From: Alistipes sp.
GTDB lineage: Bacteria; Bacteroidota; Bacteroidia; Bacteroidales; Rikenellaceae
Length of the DNA: 64,000 nt
Direction: 5' to 3'
NCBI GenBank assembly: GCA_017555105.1
Contig: JAFZHB010000018.1
Span: forward strand, 1 to 64,000
In this document: positions 19,317 to 27,691 of the stretch, piece after piece
Position numbering within the stretch: the stretch's first letter is position 1
Layout: each line of letters starts with the position of its first letter
Translations under genes and position numbers: made by a program
Notes under the pieces: generated by a model
Databases searched by the model: none
Told to the model about the DNA's origin: nothing
Seen by the model: the letters and a program-made list of their open reading frames with translations, nothing else

Positions 19317-22073
19317 ATGCGCATCAAACAGCTCGTGTGGCTGCTGCCACTTCTCTTCTCCGTCCTCACGACCTCGGCCATCGAGGTCGCGGGGACGAGT
19401 TGTGAGTTACAACACTCACCGCTCGCACTCGACACCGCCACGCCGCGCTTCGGTTGGCAGTTGATCGGTCGTGAGGGGTCGATGAACCAGCAAGCTTACG
19501 CCATCGAGCTCTCGGCCGAGGGTCACCTCCTTTGGTCGAGCGGCAAGATCGAAGATCCGCAGAGCCAACTACGCCCCTACACAGGCCCTGCCCTGCAACC
19601 TCGCGTCGGCTACAGCTGGCGCGTGCGCGTGTGGGATGAGCACGACCGTCCCTCGGCGTGGAGTGCTCCTGCCACCTTCCGCCTGGCTCCCGACAGAGAG
19701 TGGCTCGACGGAGCATGGATTGGCGCAATCACCCAAGCCGATGCCCGTCTCCCCGAGGGGCGCAAGTTCCACGGAGCACACATGAAGGACAAGGAGGTGC
19801 TTGCTGCCTGGGATGCAGTCGATTCACTCGCTTGGCGCAGCATCTGCCTGCGCAAGGAGTTCTCAAGCAAGAAACGCATTGCCGAGGCGCTGCTCTATAT
19901 CTGCGGATTGGGCCACTACGAGCTTTCGATCAACGGAGTGAAGGTTGGCGAGAGCGAGTTCGCCCCGCTTTGGAGCGACTACCACCAAACGGTCTACTAC
20001 AACACCTACGAGGTCACCAACCTGCTGCGCAAGGGCGGCAATGCCCTCGGCGTGATGCTTGGCAACGGATTCTACAACATCGTAGACCGCTCGCGCTACC
20101 GCAAACTACAGATTGGCTTTGGCCCCGAGACGCTCAACCTCAAGCTACTGATCCGTTACACCGACGGATCAGAGCAGATCATCCGCAGCGACAGCACCTG
20201 GCGCTACGACCTGAGCCCGATCACCTTCAATACGATCTACGGCGGCGAGGATTACGACGCCCGCCTCGAGCAGAGGGGGTGGGATGAACCCAATTTCGAT
20301 GCGCGCCATTGGCGACCTGTTGTCGTACAGGAGGCTCCTCGAGGAGTGCTTCGCCCGCAGCAGGCACCACCCGTGAAGATCATGGAGCGCTATACGGCGC
20401 AATCCCACCACAAACTCACCTCCGAAGAGATCGAGCGCGCCTCCACGCAGACCAAACGCGCGGTTGCACCGTCGGCCATCCTGCTCGATATGGGGCAGAA
20501 TATGGCCGGCTTCCCCGAGATCACCGTACGCGGTCGTCGCGGCGATAAAATCACGATCCTTACCGCCGAAGCCACGACCGACTCGAACGCTACGCAACAG
20601 CGGCAGACGGGGCGTCAACACTACTACACCTATATATTAAAAGGTGACGACGCTGAAACCTGGCATCCGCGCTTCTCCTACTACGGCTTCCGCTATATGC
20701 AGATCGAGGGGGCTGTCTTGCCGGGCATGGAAAATCCCGACAACCTCCCCGTAATCGAGGCTGCAAACGCCTGCTTTGTACACAACTCGGCCGAGGAGAT
20801 CGCCTCGTTCGACTCCTCAAACCGTATCTTCAACGCTGCCCACAACCTCATTCACAAGGCCGTGCGCAGCAACATGCAATCGGTTTGGACCGACTGTCCC
20901 CACCGAGAGAAGCTCGGTTGGTTGGAGCAGGTGCATCTGAATGGCCCGGGGTTGCTCTACAACTACGATCTCACGACCTACCTGCCGAAGGTGATGCGCG
21001 ATATCGCCGATGCGCAGCGTCCCGACGGCATGATCCCGACCACCGCTCCGAACTATGTCATTTTCGAAGGCCCCGGCATGGATGTATTCCACGACTCGCC
21101 CGAGTGGAGCGCTACGGTGGTGATGGCTCCCTTTATGTACTACGAAGCCTACGGCGACGACCGCCTGATCCGCGACTACTACCCCACGATGCGTCGTTGG
21201 GTAGAGTACCTCGGCTCACGCGCCGACGGGCATCTGATCGACTTCGGCCTGGGCGATTGGTATGACTATGGTGATTTCCGTGCCGGATTCTCGCGCAACA
21301 CTCCCGTCGGGCTGGTCGCCTCGGGGCACTACATCCTTGCCCTGAGCCACTTAATCAAGGCTGCGGAGCTGGTTGGCAACGACTCCGACGCCGCTCGCTA
21401 CACCGCCCTTAAAACGGAGGTAGTCAATGCGTTCAACGCCAAATACTTCAACCCCACAACCAAGCAATACGGCACAGGCAGCCAATGCAGCAACGCTCTG
21501 CCGCTCTTCCTCGAGATCGTACCTGCGGAGCATCGCACGGCCGTGCTTGCGAACCTGGTGGCCGACATCGAGCAGCACGGTGTGCGCCTCACAACGGGCG
21601 ATGTGGGGAACCGCTACCTTTTCCAAAGCCTCGCGCGCAACGACCTAAACGAGGTGATGTATGCGATGCACAACCACGAGGAGGCTCCCGGCTACGGCTT
21701 CCAGCTCAAATATGGAGCTACAACCCTCACCGAGCAGTGGGATCCTCGCCAGGGCTCATCGTGGAATCACTTTATGATGGGTCAGATCGACGAGTGGTTC
21801 TTCCGCTCGCTCGCCGGCCTGCAGCCCGACCCCCATGGCGGAAGCTACGCTACACCCACCATCGCCCCGCAACCCGTAGGCGATCTAAAAGAGATCAACA
21901 CCTCCTTCCGCTCACTTTGGGGCACCTATCGGGTGGCCTGGCAGAAGCGAGATGAGCGCTTTACTTTATCTGTAACCATACCGGCCAACTGCCACGCCCG
22001 CGTCGTACTCCCCTACTCGGGAGCCGTACACGAGGTGGAGGGCGGCACACATACCTTTACCGAAACCCGCTAA
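19317..22073 (+). CDS. Secreted GH78 alpha-L-rhamnosidase
   Basis: Family 78 rhamnosidase, 918 residues from ATG 19317; an upstream in-frame ATG at 19296 lies inside the preceding gene and adds only hydrophilic residues. The signal peptide is MRIKQLVWLLPLLFSVLTTSA. An Ig-like N-domain (about 22-130), two beta-sandwich domains with the Bac_rhamnosid motifs, then the (alpha/alpha)6 barrel (about 490-830) and a C-terminal beta domain follow. The active-site block is D526-C-P-H-R530-E531 and E806 in LTEQWDP is the likely general base. It should act in the periplasm on alpha-L-rhamnose. It is packed between the GH143-GH142 gene (10 nt) and the esterase gene (4 nt). Confidence 0.9.
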   Translation: MRIKQLVWLLPLLFSVLTTSAIEVAGTSCELQHSPLALDTATPRFGWQLIGREGSMNQQAYAIELSAEGHLLWSSGKIEDPQSQLRPYTGPALQPRVGYSWRVRVWDEHDRPSAWSAPATFRLAPDREWLDGAWIGAITQADARLPEGRKFHGAHMKDKEVLAAWDAVDSLAWRSICLRKEFSSKKRIAEALLYICGLGHYELSINGVKVGESEFAPLWSDYHQTVYYNTYEVTNLLRKGGNALGVMLGNGFYNIVDRSRYRKLQIGFGPETLNLKLLIRYTDGSEQIIRSDSTWRYDLSPITFNTIYGGEDYDARLEQRGWDEPNFDARHWRPVVVQEAPRGVLRPQQAPPVKIMERYTAQSHHKLTSEEIERASTQTKRAVAPSAILLDMGQNMAGFPEITVRGRRGDKITILTAEATTDSNATQQRQTGRQHYYTYILKGDDAETWHPRFSYYGFRYMQIEGAVLPGMENPDNLPVIEAANACFVHNSAEEIASFDSSNRIFNAAHNLIHKAVRSNMQSVWTDCPHREKLGWLEQVHLNGPGLLYNYDLTTYLPKVMRDIADAQRPDGMIPTTAPNYVIFEGPGMDVFHDSPEWSATVVMAPFMYYEAYGDDRLIRDYYPTMRRWVEYLGSRADGHLIDFGLGDWYDYGDFRAGFSRNTPVGLVASGHYILALSHLIKAAELVGNDSDAARYTALKTEVVNAFNAKYFNPTTKQYGTGSQCSNALPLFLEIVPAEHRTAVLANLVADIEQHGVRLTTGDVGNRYLFQSLARNDLNEVMYAMHNHEEAPGYGFQLKYGATTLTEQWDPRQGSSWNHFMMGQIDEWFFRSLAGLQPDPHGGSYATPTIAPQPVGDLKEINTSFRSLWGTYRVAWQKRDERFTLSVTIPANCHARVVLPYSGAVHEVEGGTHTFTETR

Positions 22074-22077
22074 ACCG

Positions 22078-23466
22078 ATGAGACGACTCCTGACGCTGCT
22101 GTTCCTTGCAGCTGCCACCACGCTACAAGCACAAGAATTCGACTATGCCCAGAGTCACAGCAAACCGCTGGGACAGGTGTTGAACGAGCTCTCGGTGCGC
22201 TTCAAAACACGCCTCAAGATCGAGGTCGACACGGTCGGTCGCGTACTCCCGTATGCCGATGCACGCATCCGTCCCTACTCGATCGAGGAGTCGCTCGACA
22301 ATGTACTTAAACCGTTCAACTACAAGTATGTAAAGCAGCACGCCACCTACTACAAGATCAAGCCCTACGAACCGCATCGCCGCCTTCCGGAGGAGGGTGC
22401 CAAGATGATTGCATGGCTCACCGAGCAGTGCAGTGATCAGGCTGCCTTTGAGGCACGCCGCACCGAGGTACTCACGGCGTTGCGCGAGGTGCTCGGTGGC
22501 CAAGTTGCCACGCTGCGCAGCTACACCGTGGCCAATGCCACCCCCACGCTGACCAAACCGCGCCGCCATGCGGGCTACACGGTGCAGAACTTCCGCATCG
22601 AGACCCTTCCGGGGCTCTACCTATGCGGCTCGATCTACGCCCCCGAGAAGCCTGCTAAACGGACAAAATCACCCTTGATCCTCTCTCCCGACGGACACAC
22701 CCCGCGCTATGCAGCCGAGACGCAGTTGCGCATGGCTACCTGGGCGCGCATGGGCGCCGTAGCCGTGAGCTACGACCTGGTGGGTTACGGAGAGTCCGCC
22801 CTGCAACTCGGCGAGGCTGTACACCACTCCCTGCTGGCGCACCTTATGCAGCTGATGAATGGAGAGATTCTGCTCGACTACTTCCTCTCGCGCTCCGACA
22901 TCGACCCCACACGCATCGGCATCTGCGGTGCTTCGGGCGGCGGTACGCAGACCATGCAGTTGGCGGCGCTGGATGAGCGTTTCACGGCCTCGTGCCCGGT
23001 CATCTCGCTCTCCTCCTATTTCGACGGAGGATGCCCCTGCGAGAGTGCTGTGCAGGCCGCCTGGGTGGCAGGTGGCACCTGCAATGCCGAGCTCGCGGCG
23101 CTGACCGCACCGAAACCGCTCGGCGTAGTGAGCGACGGCAAGGATTGGACGGCGCATGTACCGACTGTCGAGCTCCCCTACCTGCAACACATCTATGGGT
23201 TGTATGGCGTGGCGGATCGCGTAAAGAACTACCACTTCCCGAAGGAGGGACACGACTTTGGCGTGAATAAGCGTCAGGCGGTCTACGACTTCTTTGCCGA
23301 GGTGTTCAGCCTCGACCGCTCGAAGATCGACGAGGAGCAGGTGACCCTCGAAGGCGCGGAGCTGCTCCTCTTCGGGGCGCAGGGCGAACTCCTGCCCGAG
23401 GGAGCTGTGCGGAGCGTGAACGAGCTGCCGAGTTGGGCTGCCGAGCGTGCCAAATCGCTGAAATAG
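22078..23466 (+). CDS. CE19-like pectin methylesterase with N-terminal STN-like domain
   Basis: Secreted alpha/beta hydrolase of 462 residues (signal peptide 1-18). The catalytic part (about 165-415) has the nucleophile S286 in GASGGG, D353 or D356 in SDGKDW and H392 in KEGHDFG, together with a CPC motif that may form a disulfide. The N-terminal part (about 20-97) reads like an STN/secretin-type domain: a PLGQVLNEL helix, then PYSIEESLDNVL, then a YYKI strand. BT1017, the RG-II methylesterase that founded CE19, also carries an extra N-terminal domain, so the pairing fits. It begins 4 nt after the GH78 stop. Acetyl rather than methyl ester is the main alternative. A paralogue follows at 23594. 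Confidence 0.7.
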   Translation: MRRLLTLLFLAAATTLQAQEFDYAQSHSKPLGQVLNELSVRFKTRLKIEVDTVGRVLPYADARIRPYSIEESLDNVLKPFNYKYVKQHATYYKIKPYEPHRRLPEEGAKMIAWLTEQCSDQAAFEARRTEVLTALREVLGGQVATLRSYTVANATPTLTKPRRHAGYTVQNFRIETLPGLYLCGSIYAPEKPAKRTKSPLILSPDGHTPRYAAETQLRMATWARMGAVAVSYDLVGYGESALQLGEAVHHSLLAHLMQLMNGEILLDYFLSRSDIDPTRIGICGASGGGTQTMQLAALDERFTASCPVISLSSYFDGGCPCESAVQAAWVAGGTCNAELAALTAPKPLGVVSDGKDWTAHVPTVELPYLQHIYGLYGVADRVKNYHFPKEGHDFGVNKRQAVYDFFAEVFSLDRSKIDEEQVTLEGAELLLFGAQGELLPEGAVRSVNELPSWAAERAKSLK

Positions 23467-23490
23467 GAGCGCACATAACGGCAACTGACA

Positions 23491-23541
23491 CCTCTTTTTT
23501 TCCGATTCACCCTTTGGGTGAGTGAGATACCGAAAAAAAGG
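23491..23541. promoter_or_regulatory. Nested inverted repeat between esterase genes
   Basis: The outer arms (CCTCTTTTTTTCCG at 23491-23504 and CGAAAAAAAGGC at 23531-23542) pair with one bulge; the inner hairpin CACCC-TTT-GGGTG (23508-23520) sits within. It lies in the only long gap (127 nt) inside the rightward operon. It may be an attenuator or an RNA-processing or stability element; no poly-T tail follows directly. Confidence 0.45.
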
Positions 23542-23593
23542 CGTACCTTCGAAGAGTGAAAAACGATAAAAACGACTAAAAGACCTAAATACC

Positions 23594-26173
23594 ATGAAGC
23601 GAATCCTTCTTTCTCTCTGCCTCGTAGCAGGCTTGGCATTCAGTGCTTCGGCACAGCAGCCGCGTCAGGCAGAGGCTCCGATCACAAACTGTTTCGAGAC
23701 CCGATTCGAGCGTCCGCTGGCGGATCTGCTCGACGATGTGAGCAAGCAGTTCGGCGTGAAGTTGCGCATCGACGGCAACATCGAGGACAAGATGGTTCCC
23801 TATGCCGACTTTCGCATCCGCCCCTACTCGATCGAGGAGACCCTCTCGTCGATCTTAGGGCTCTTCGACATGACCTTCTCGCGCACGGGTGAGCGCAGCT
23901 TTGAGATCAAGCCCTTCGAGTACAACCGCCGCACGATTGCCGACGGCAAGAAGATGACCGACTACCTGCTAACGCTCTACAGCGACACGAAGAGCTTCGA
24001 GGAGCGCGCCGCCGTGATCCGCAAGGAGGTGCGCGAGGCCTTGCGCATCGATCCGCTGCTGGCACAGCGCGTACAGGAGGCGCCGATGCTCTCGAAGGTG
24101 CGCAAGTTCAACGGCTATACGGTGCAGAACTTCGCCCTGCAGACCCTGCCCGGACTCTATGTCTGTGGATCGATCTACGCTCCCGCCAAGAAGGGTAAGC
24201 ATCCCATCATCATGGCTCCGAACGGCCACTTCTACGAGGGTCGCTACACGCGCGCCCAGCAGGAACGCCTCGCCACGCTGGCTCGTATGGGTGCCATCTG
24301 CGTAGACTACGACCTATTTGGCTACGGCGAGTCGGAGTTGCAGTTCACCTCCGTAGCACACCGCACCTCGTTTGCACAGACGATCCAGATGCTCAACGGC
24401 ATCTCGATCTTGGACTATATGTTCACGCGTCCGGATGTTGATCAGCAGCGCGTAGGCGTCAATGGCGCTTCGGGTGGTGGTCAGCAGTCGGTCGTACTGT
24501 CGGTCATCGACGACCGCTACACGGCACTCTGCCCCGTAGTGAGCCTCTCGGCCTACTTCGACGGTGGCTGTCCCTGTGAGAGCGGCATGCCGATCACGCT
24601 GGCTGCAGGCGGCACCTGCAACGCCGAGATGGCGGCCATCTTTGCACCGAAACCGCTCTGCGTAGTATCCGACGGCAAGGATTGGACCAAGAGCGTACCG
24701 AGCGTTGAGTACCCCTACCTGCAGGCGGTCTACAAGATGTACGATGCAGAGGAGAAGCTCTCGAACATCCACCTGCAAAAGGAGGGTCACGACTTCGGCC
24801 CGAGCAAGCGCAATGCCGTGTACGACTTCTTTGGTCGCGCCTTCGGCCTCGACAGCTCAAAAATCGATGAGACGCTCGTCACCATCGAGTCGAAAGAGGC
24901 GCTCTGCTCGTTCGGCGCCAATGGCGAGCTGCTGCCCGAGAAGGCGATGCGTCGCATCAACGACCTGGCTCCCTACTTTGGCCGTCAGGTGGTGCGTGCG
25001 GCTGCAGCCGACGAGTCGGTGATGCGCAAAGCGCAGGAGATCACCGCCAAACTAAACCTGAGCAACAAACAGGCAATCGGTGGCGTCACGACAGCGATCT
25101 ACAACCACCGTCGCGCCGTACGCGATTGGCACGACTCGCACCCCTACACGATCGTTCCCGAGCAGGACAAGGCGACCAAGCGCACGCTCTCGAAGATCGA
25201 GCGCGAGGTGATTGCCGATCAGATGATCCCCGCCTCGGTGCGTCAGCGCCTGATGAAGGATCTCGGCCGCTACCTCACCCCCGAGCAGATCGAGCAGGTC
25301 TTCGACGAGTATACGGTTGGCAAGGTGGCCTTCACGCTGCAGGGCTATCGCTCGATTGTTCCCGATATGACAGCCGAGGATGAGGCCTTCATCCTCAAGA
25401 ACCTGAAGCAGGCACGCGAGGAGTCGCTCGAATGCAAGAGCATGAAGGCCATCTCGCAGGTCTTCGAGGTCTACAAAACGAAGTGTGAGCAGCACTTCAC
25501 CGATACGGGTCGTCCGTGGCGCGCACTCTACAAAGCTTATGTCGATAAGCGCAACGCCGAGAAAAAGGCCAAACAGGATGACGAGAAGTACATCGCCAAG
25601 AGCGCATCGATCGTTGCTGCCCTCAACCTAAACGATGAGAAGAAGCAGGCTGCCGTAGAGGAGATCGTTAAGAAGCACCGCACGGCAGTAGTCGAGTGGC
25701 ACAATGCCCACCCCTACACCACCGTTCCGGAGCTCGACCCCGCGACGGGGCGTAAACTCACGGATGTCGAGCGCGAGATGATCGCCGACCTGTCGATCCC
25801 CGCCTCGGTGCGCAAGGAGTTTGTCAAGGGGCTGAAGAAGCACCTCACGGCCGAGCAGATCACGCAGATCTACGACGGCTACACCGTGGGCAAGGTGGAG
25901 TTCACCATGCGTGGCTACTACGCCATCGTGCCCGACCTGACGAAGAAGGAGCACGCAGTGCTGGAGGGCTACCTCAAGCAGGCGCGTGAGGAGGCGCTCG
26001 AGTGCCGCCGCATGAAGGGCATCTCGCAGGTCTTCGAGGTCTACAAGACGAAGTGCGAAGGCTACCTGAACGCCAACGGCCGCAACTGGCGCGCCCTCTT
26101 CAAGGCCTATGTCGACAGGCGCAATGCCGAGAAGGCCGCAGCCAAAGCAGCCGAGGCGGCACAGAAACAATAA
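23594..26173 (+). CDS. CE19-like esterase fused to two DUF3826-like domains
   Basis: Secreted protein of 859 residues. After a signal peptide (1-20) it repeats the plan of its upstream neighbour: STN-like domain (about 32-108) and alpha/beta hydrolase (about 170-425) with S293 in GASGGG, D360 or D363 in SDGKDW and H399 in KEGHDFG. It then has a long tail of two homologous helical units, about 470-655 and 660-845. Each contains WHxxHPYTxVPE, ASVRxxxxKxLxxxLT, GYxxIVPDxT and FEVYKTKCE. The units resemble DUF3826, a Bacteroidota domain seen beside pectin-degrading genes. The role of the tail is unknown; binding of the polymer is a guess. The final residues are Lys/Ala-rich. Ester specificity is inferred from the locus. 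Confidence 0.7.
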   Translation: MKRILLSLCLVAGLAFSASAQQPRQAEAPITNCFETRFERPLADLLDDVSKQFGVKLRIDGNIEDKMVPYADFRIRPYSIEETLSSILGLFDMTFSRTGERSFEIKPFEYNRRTIADGKKMTDYLLTLYSDTKSFEERAAVIRKEVREALRIDPLLAQRVQEAPMLSKVRKFNGYTVQNFALQTLPGLYVCGSIYAPAKKGKHPIIMAPNGHFYEGRYTRAQQERLATLARMGAICVDYDLFGYGESELQFTSVAHRTSFAQTIQMLNGISILDYMFTRPDVDQQRVGVNGASGGGQQSVVLSVIDDRYTALCPVVSLSAYFDGGCPCESGMPITLAAGGTCNAEMAAIFAPKPLCVVSDGKDWTKSVPSVEYPYLQAVYKMYDAEEKLSNIHLQKEGHDFGPSKRNAVYDFFGRAFGLDSSKIDETLVTIESKEALCSFGANGELLPEKAMRRINDLAPYFGRQVVRAAAADESVMRKAQEITAKLNLSNKQAIGGVTTAIYNHRRAVRDWHDSHPYTIVPEQDKATKRTLSKIEREVIADQMIPASVRQRLMKDLGRYLTPEQIEQVFDEYTVGKVAFTLQGYRSIVPDMTAEDEAFILKNLKQAREESLECKSMKAISQVFEVYKTKCEQHFTDTGRPWRALYKAYVDKRNAEKKAKQDDEKYIAKSASIVAALNLNDEKKQAAVEEIVKKHRTAVVEWHNAHPYTTVPELDPATGRKLTDVEREMIADLSIPASVRKEFVKGLKKHLTAEQITQIYDGYTVGKVEFTMRGYYAIVPDLTKKEHAVLEGYLKQAREEALECRRMKGISQVFEVYKTKCEGYLNANGRNWRALFKAYVDRRNAEKAAAKAAEAAQKQ

Positions 26174-26221
26174 CCGCGAAACAAAAGTTAATTTAGTAAT
26201 AACCCATTCAACAACCACATC

Positions 26222-27655
26222 ATGAAAAAATTGATCCTTATGTGTGGCGTGCTGCTGATGGCAGTCGCCTGCTGCCAGACTCCGAAGGAGGAGGCTACCC
26301 AACTGCCGTGGGAGAACGGCAAACTTTGCGTCTCGGAGAACGGCCGCTTCCTGCAACACGAAAACGGCGAGCCCTTCTTCTGGTTGGGTGAGACGGGCTG
26401 GTTGCTCCCCGAGAAGCTGGATCGCGAGAACGCCATCTTCTACCTCGACGCCTGCCAGGCTGCCGGCTACAATGTTGTGCAGGTGCAGACGATCAACGGC
26501 GTACCGGCTCACAATGTCTATGGCAAGCTCTCGCACCCTGCCGGCTACGACTTCTCGGTCATTGAGGCCGAGGGCGAAGAGGGCTACTGGCAGCACATGG
26601 ACTACATCATCAAGGAGGCCGAGCAGCGCGGCATCTACATCGGCATGGTTTGCATCTGGGGCGGCCTGGTGAAGAAGGGCATGATGAACCCCGAGCAGGC
26701 TAAGGCCTACGGTGAATTCCTGGCCAACCGCTACAAGGATACGCCGAACATCATCTGGTTCATCGGTGGCGACATCAAGGGTGATGTTGAGACCGCTTCG
26801 TGGGAGACGCTGGCTCGCACGATCAAGTCGATCGACGCGAACCACCTGATGACCTTCCACCCCTTCGGCCGCACCTCGTCGACCTACTGGTTCCACAACG
26901 CCGAGTGGCTCGACTTCAACATGTTCCAGTCGGGTCACCGCCGCTACGACCAGACGCGTGGCGATGGCGACGACACGGCACAGGCTTCGGTTGCAGAGGA
27001 TAACTGGCGCTATGTAGAGGCCGGTCTGGCGATGGAGCCGCAGAAGCCGATCCTCGACGGTGAGCCCATCTACGAGGAGATTCCGCAGGGTCTGCACGAC
27101 CCGAACGAGCCGTGGTGGAAGTCGTACGATGTACGCCGCTACGCCTACTGGTCGGTATTTGCCGGTGCTTTTGGCCACACCTACGGTCACAACTCGATCA
27201 TGCAGATGCACGACGGTGGCGAGAAGCGCGGTGGCTATGGTGCTATCAAGTCGTGGAAGGAGGGTCTTCAGGATCCCGGCTTCTCGCAGATGCAGTGGGT
27301 CAAGAAGCTGATTCTTTCGTTCCCCTTCTTCGAGCGCGTGGGTGATCAGTCGGTGATCGCCGGCGAGAACGGCTTCCGCTACGACCGCGCCGTTGCTACG
27401 CGCGGTGAGGACTATCTGCTGGTTTACACCTACACGAACAAGCCGATGGAGATCGACCTGACGAAGATCTCGGGCGAGAAGAAGAACATCTGGTGGATGA
27501 ACCCCACGGATGGCTCGCTGACCTATGCCGGCGAGGTAGAGAACGGCGTTCACACCTTCCAGGGTGCCGGTGAGGTAGGCCCGACGAACGATCGCGTGCT
27601 GATCGCTGTCGATGCCGACAAGAAGTATCTCTGCAAAAAACGGACCTCGTTGTAA
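26222..27655 (+). CDS. GH140 apiosidase lipoprotein
   Basis: Lipoprotein of 477 residues (lipobox AVAC, C17) with the DUF4038/GH140 TIM barrel: the opening HENGEPFFWLGETGW, the NVVQVQ strand and the WFIGGDIKGD strand are typical. The likely catalytic pair is D184 in IGGD and E281 in LDGEP. A C-terminal beta domain (about 385-477) matches the collagen-binding-like DUF that closes this family. GH140 cleaves apiose from the RG-II backbone side chains A and B; its presence is the strongest single sign that the locus targets RG-II, since apiose is rare elsewhere. The alternative is an apiosidase for apiogalacturonan. Gaps of 48 and 36 nt separate it from its neighbours. Confidence 0.86.
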   Translation: MKKLILMCGVLLMAVACCQTPKEEATQLPWENGKLCVSENGRFLQHENGEPFFWLGETGWLLPEKLDRENAIFYLDACQAAGYNVVQVQTINGVPAHNVYGKLSHPAGYDFSVIEAEGEEGYWQHMDYIIKEAEQRGIYIGMVCIWGGLVKKGMMNPEQAKAYGEFLANRYKDTPNIIWFIGGDIKGDVETASWETLARTIKSIDANHLMTFHPFGRTSSTYWFHNAEWLDFNMFQSGHRRYDQTRGDGDDTAQASVAEDNWRYVEAGLAMEPQKPILDGEPIYEEIPQGLHDPNEPWWKSYDVRRYAYWSVFAGAFGHTYGHNSIMQMHDGGEKRGGYGAIKSWKEGLQDPGFSQMQWVKKLILSFPFFERVGDQSVIAGENGFRYDRAVATRGEDYLLVYTYTNKPMEIDLTKISGEKKNIWWMNPTDGSLTYAGEVENGVHTFQGAGEVGPTNDRVLIAVDADKKYLCKKRTSL

Positions 27656-27691
27656 CAACGAACGAGGCCAAAAAAAACGAATCTGACCTCC

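Noticed and set aside
25628..27658. 676-codon open frame on the minus strand across the esterase tail and apiosidase
   Set aside because: It runs antisense to two well-supported genes and shows no domain, signal peptide or promoter.
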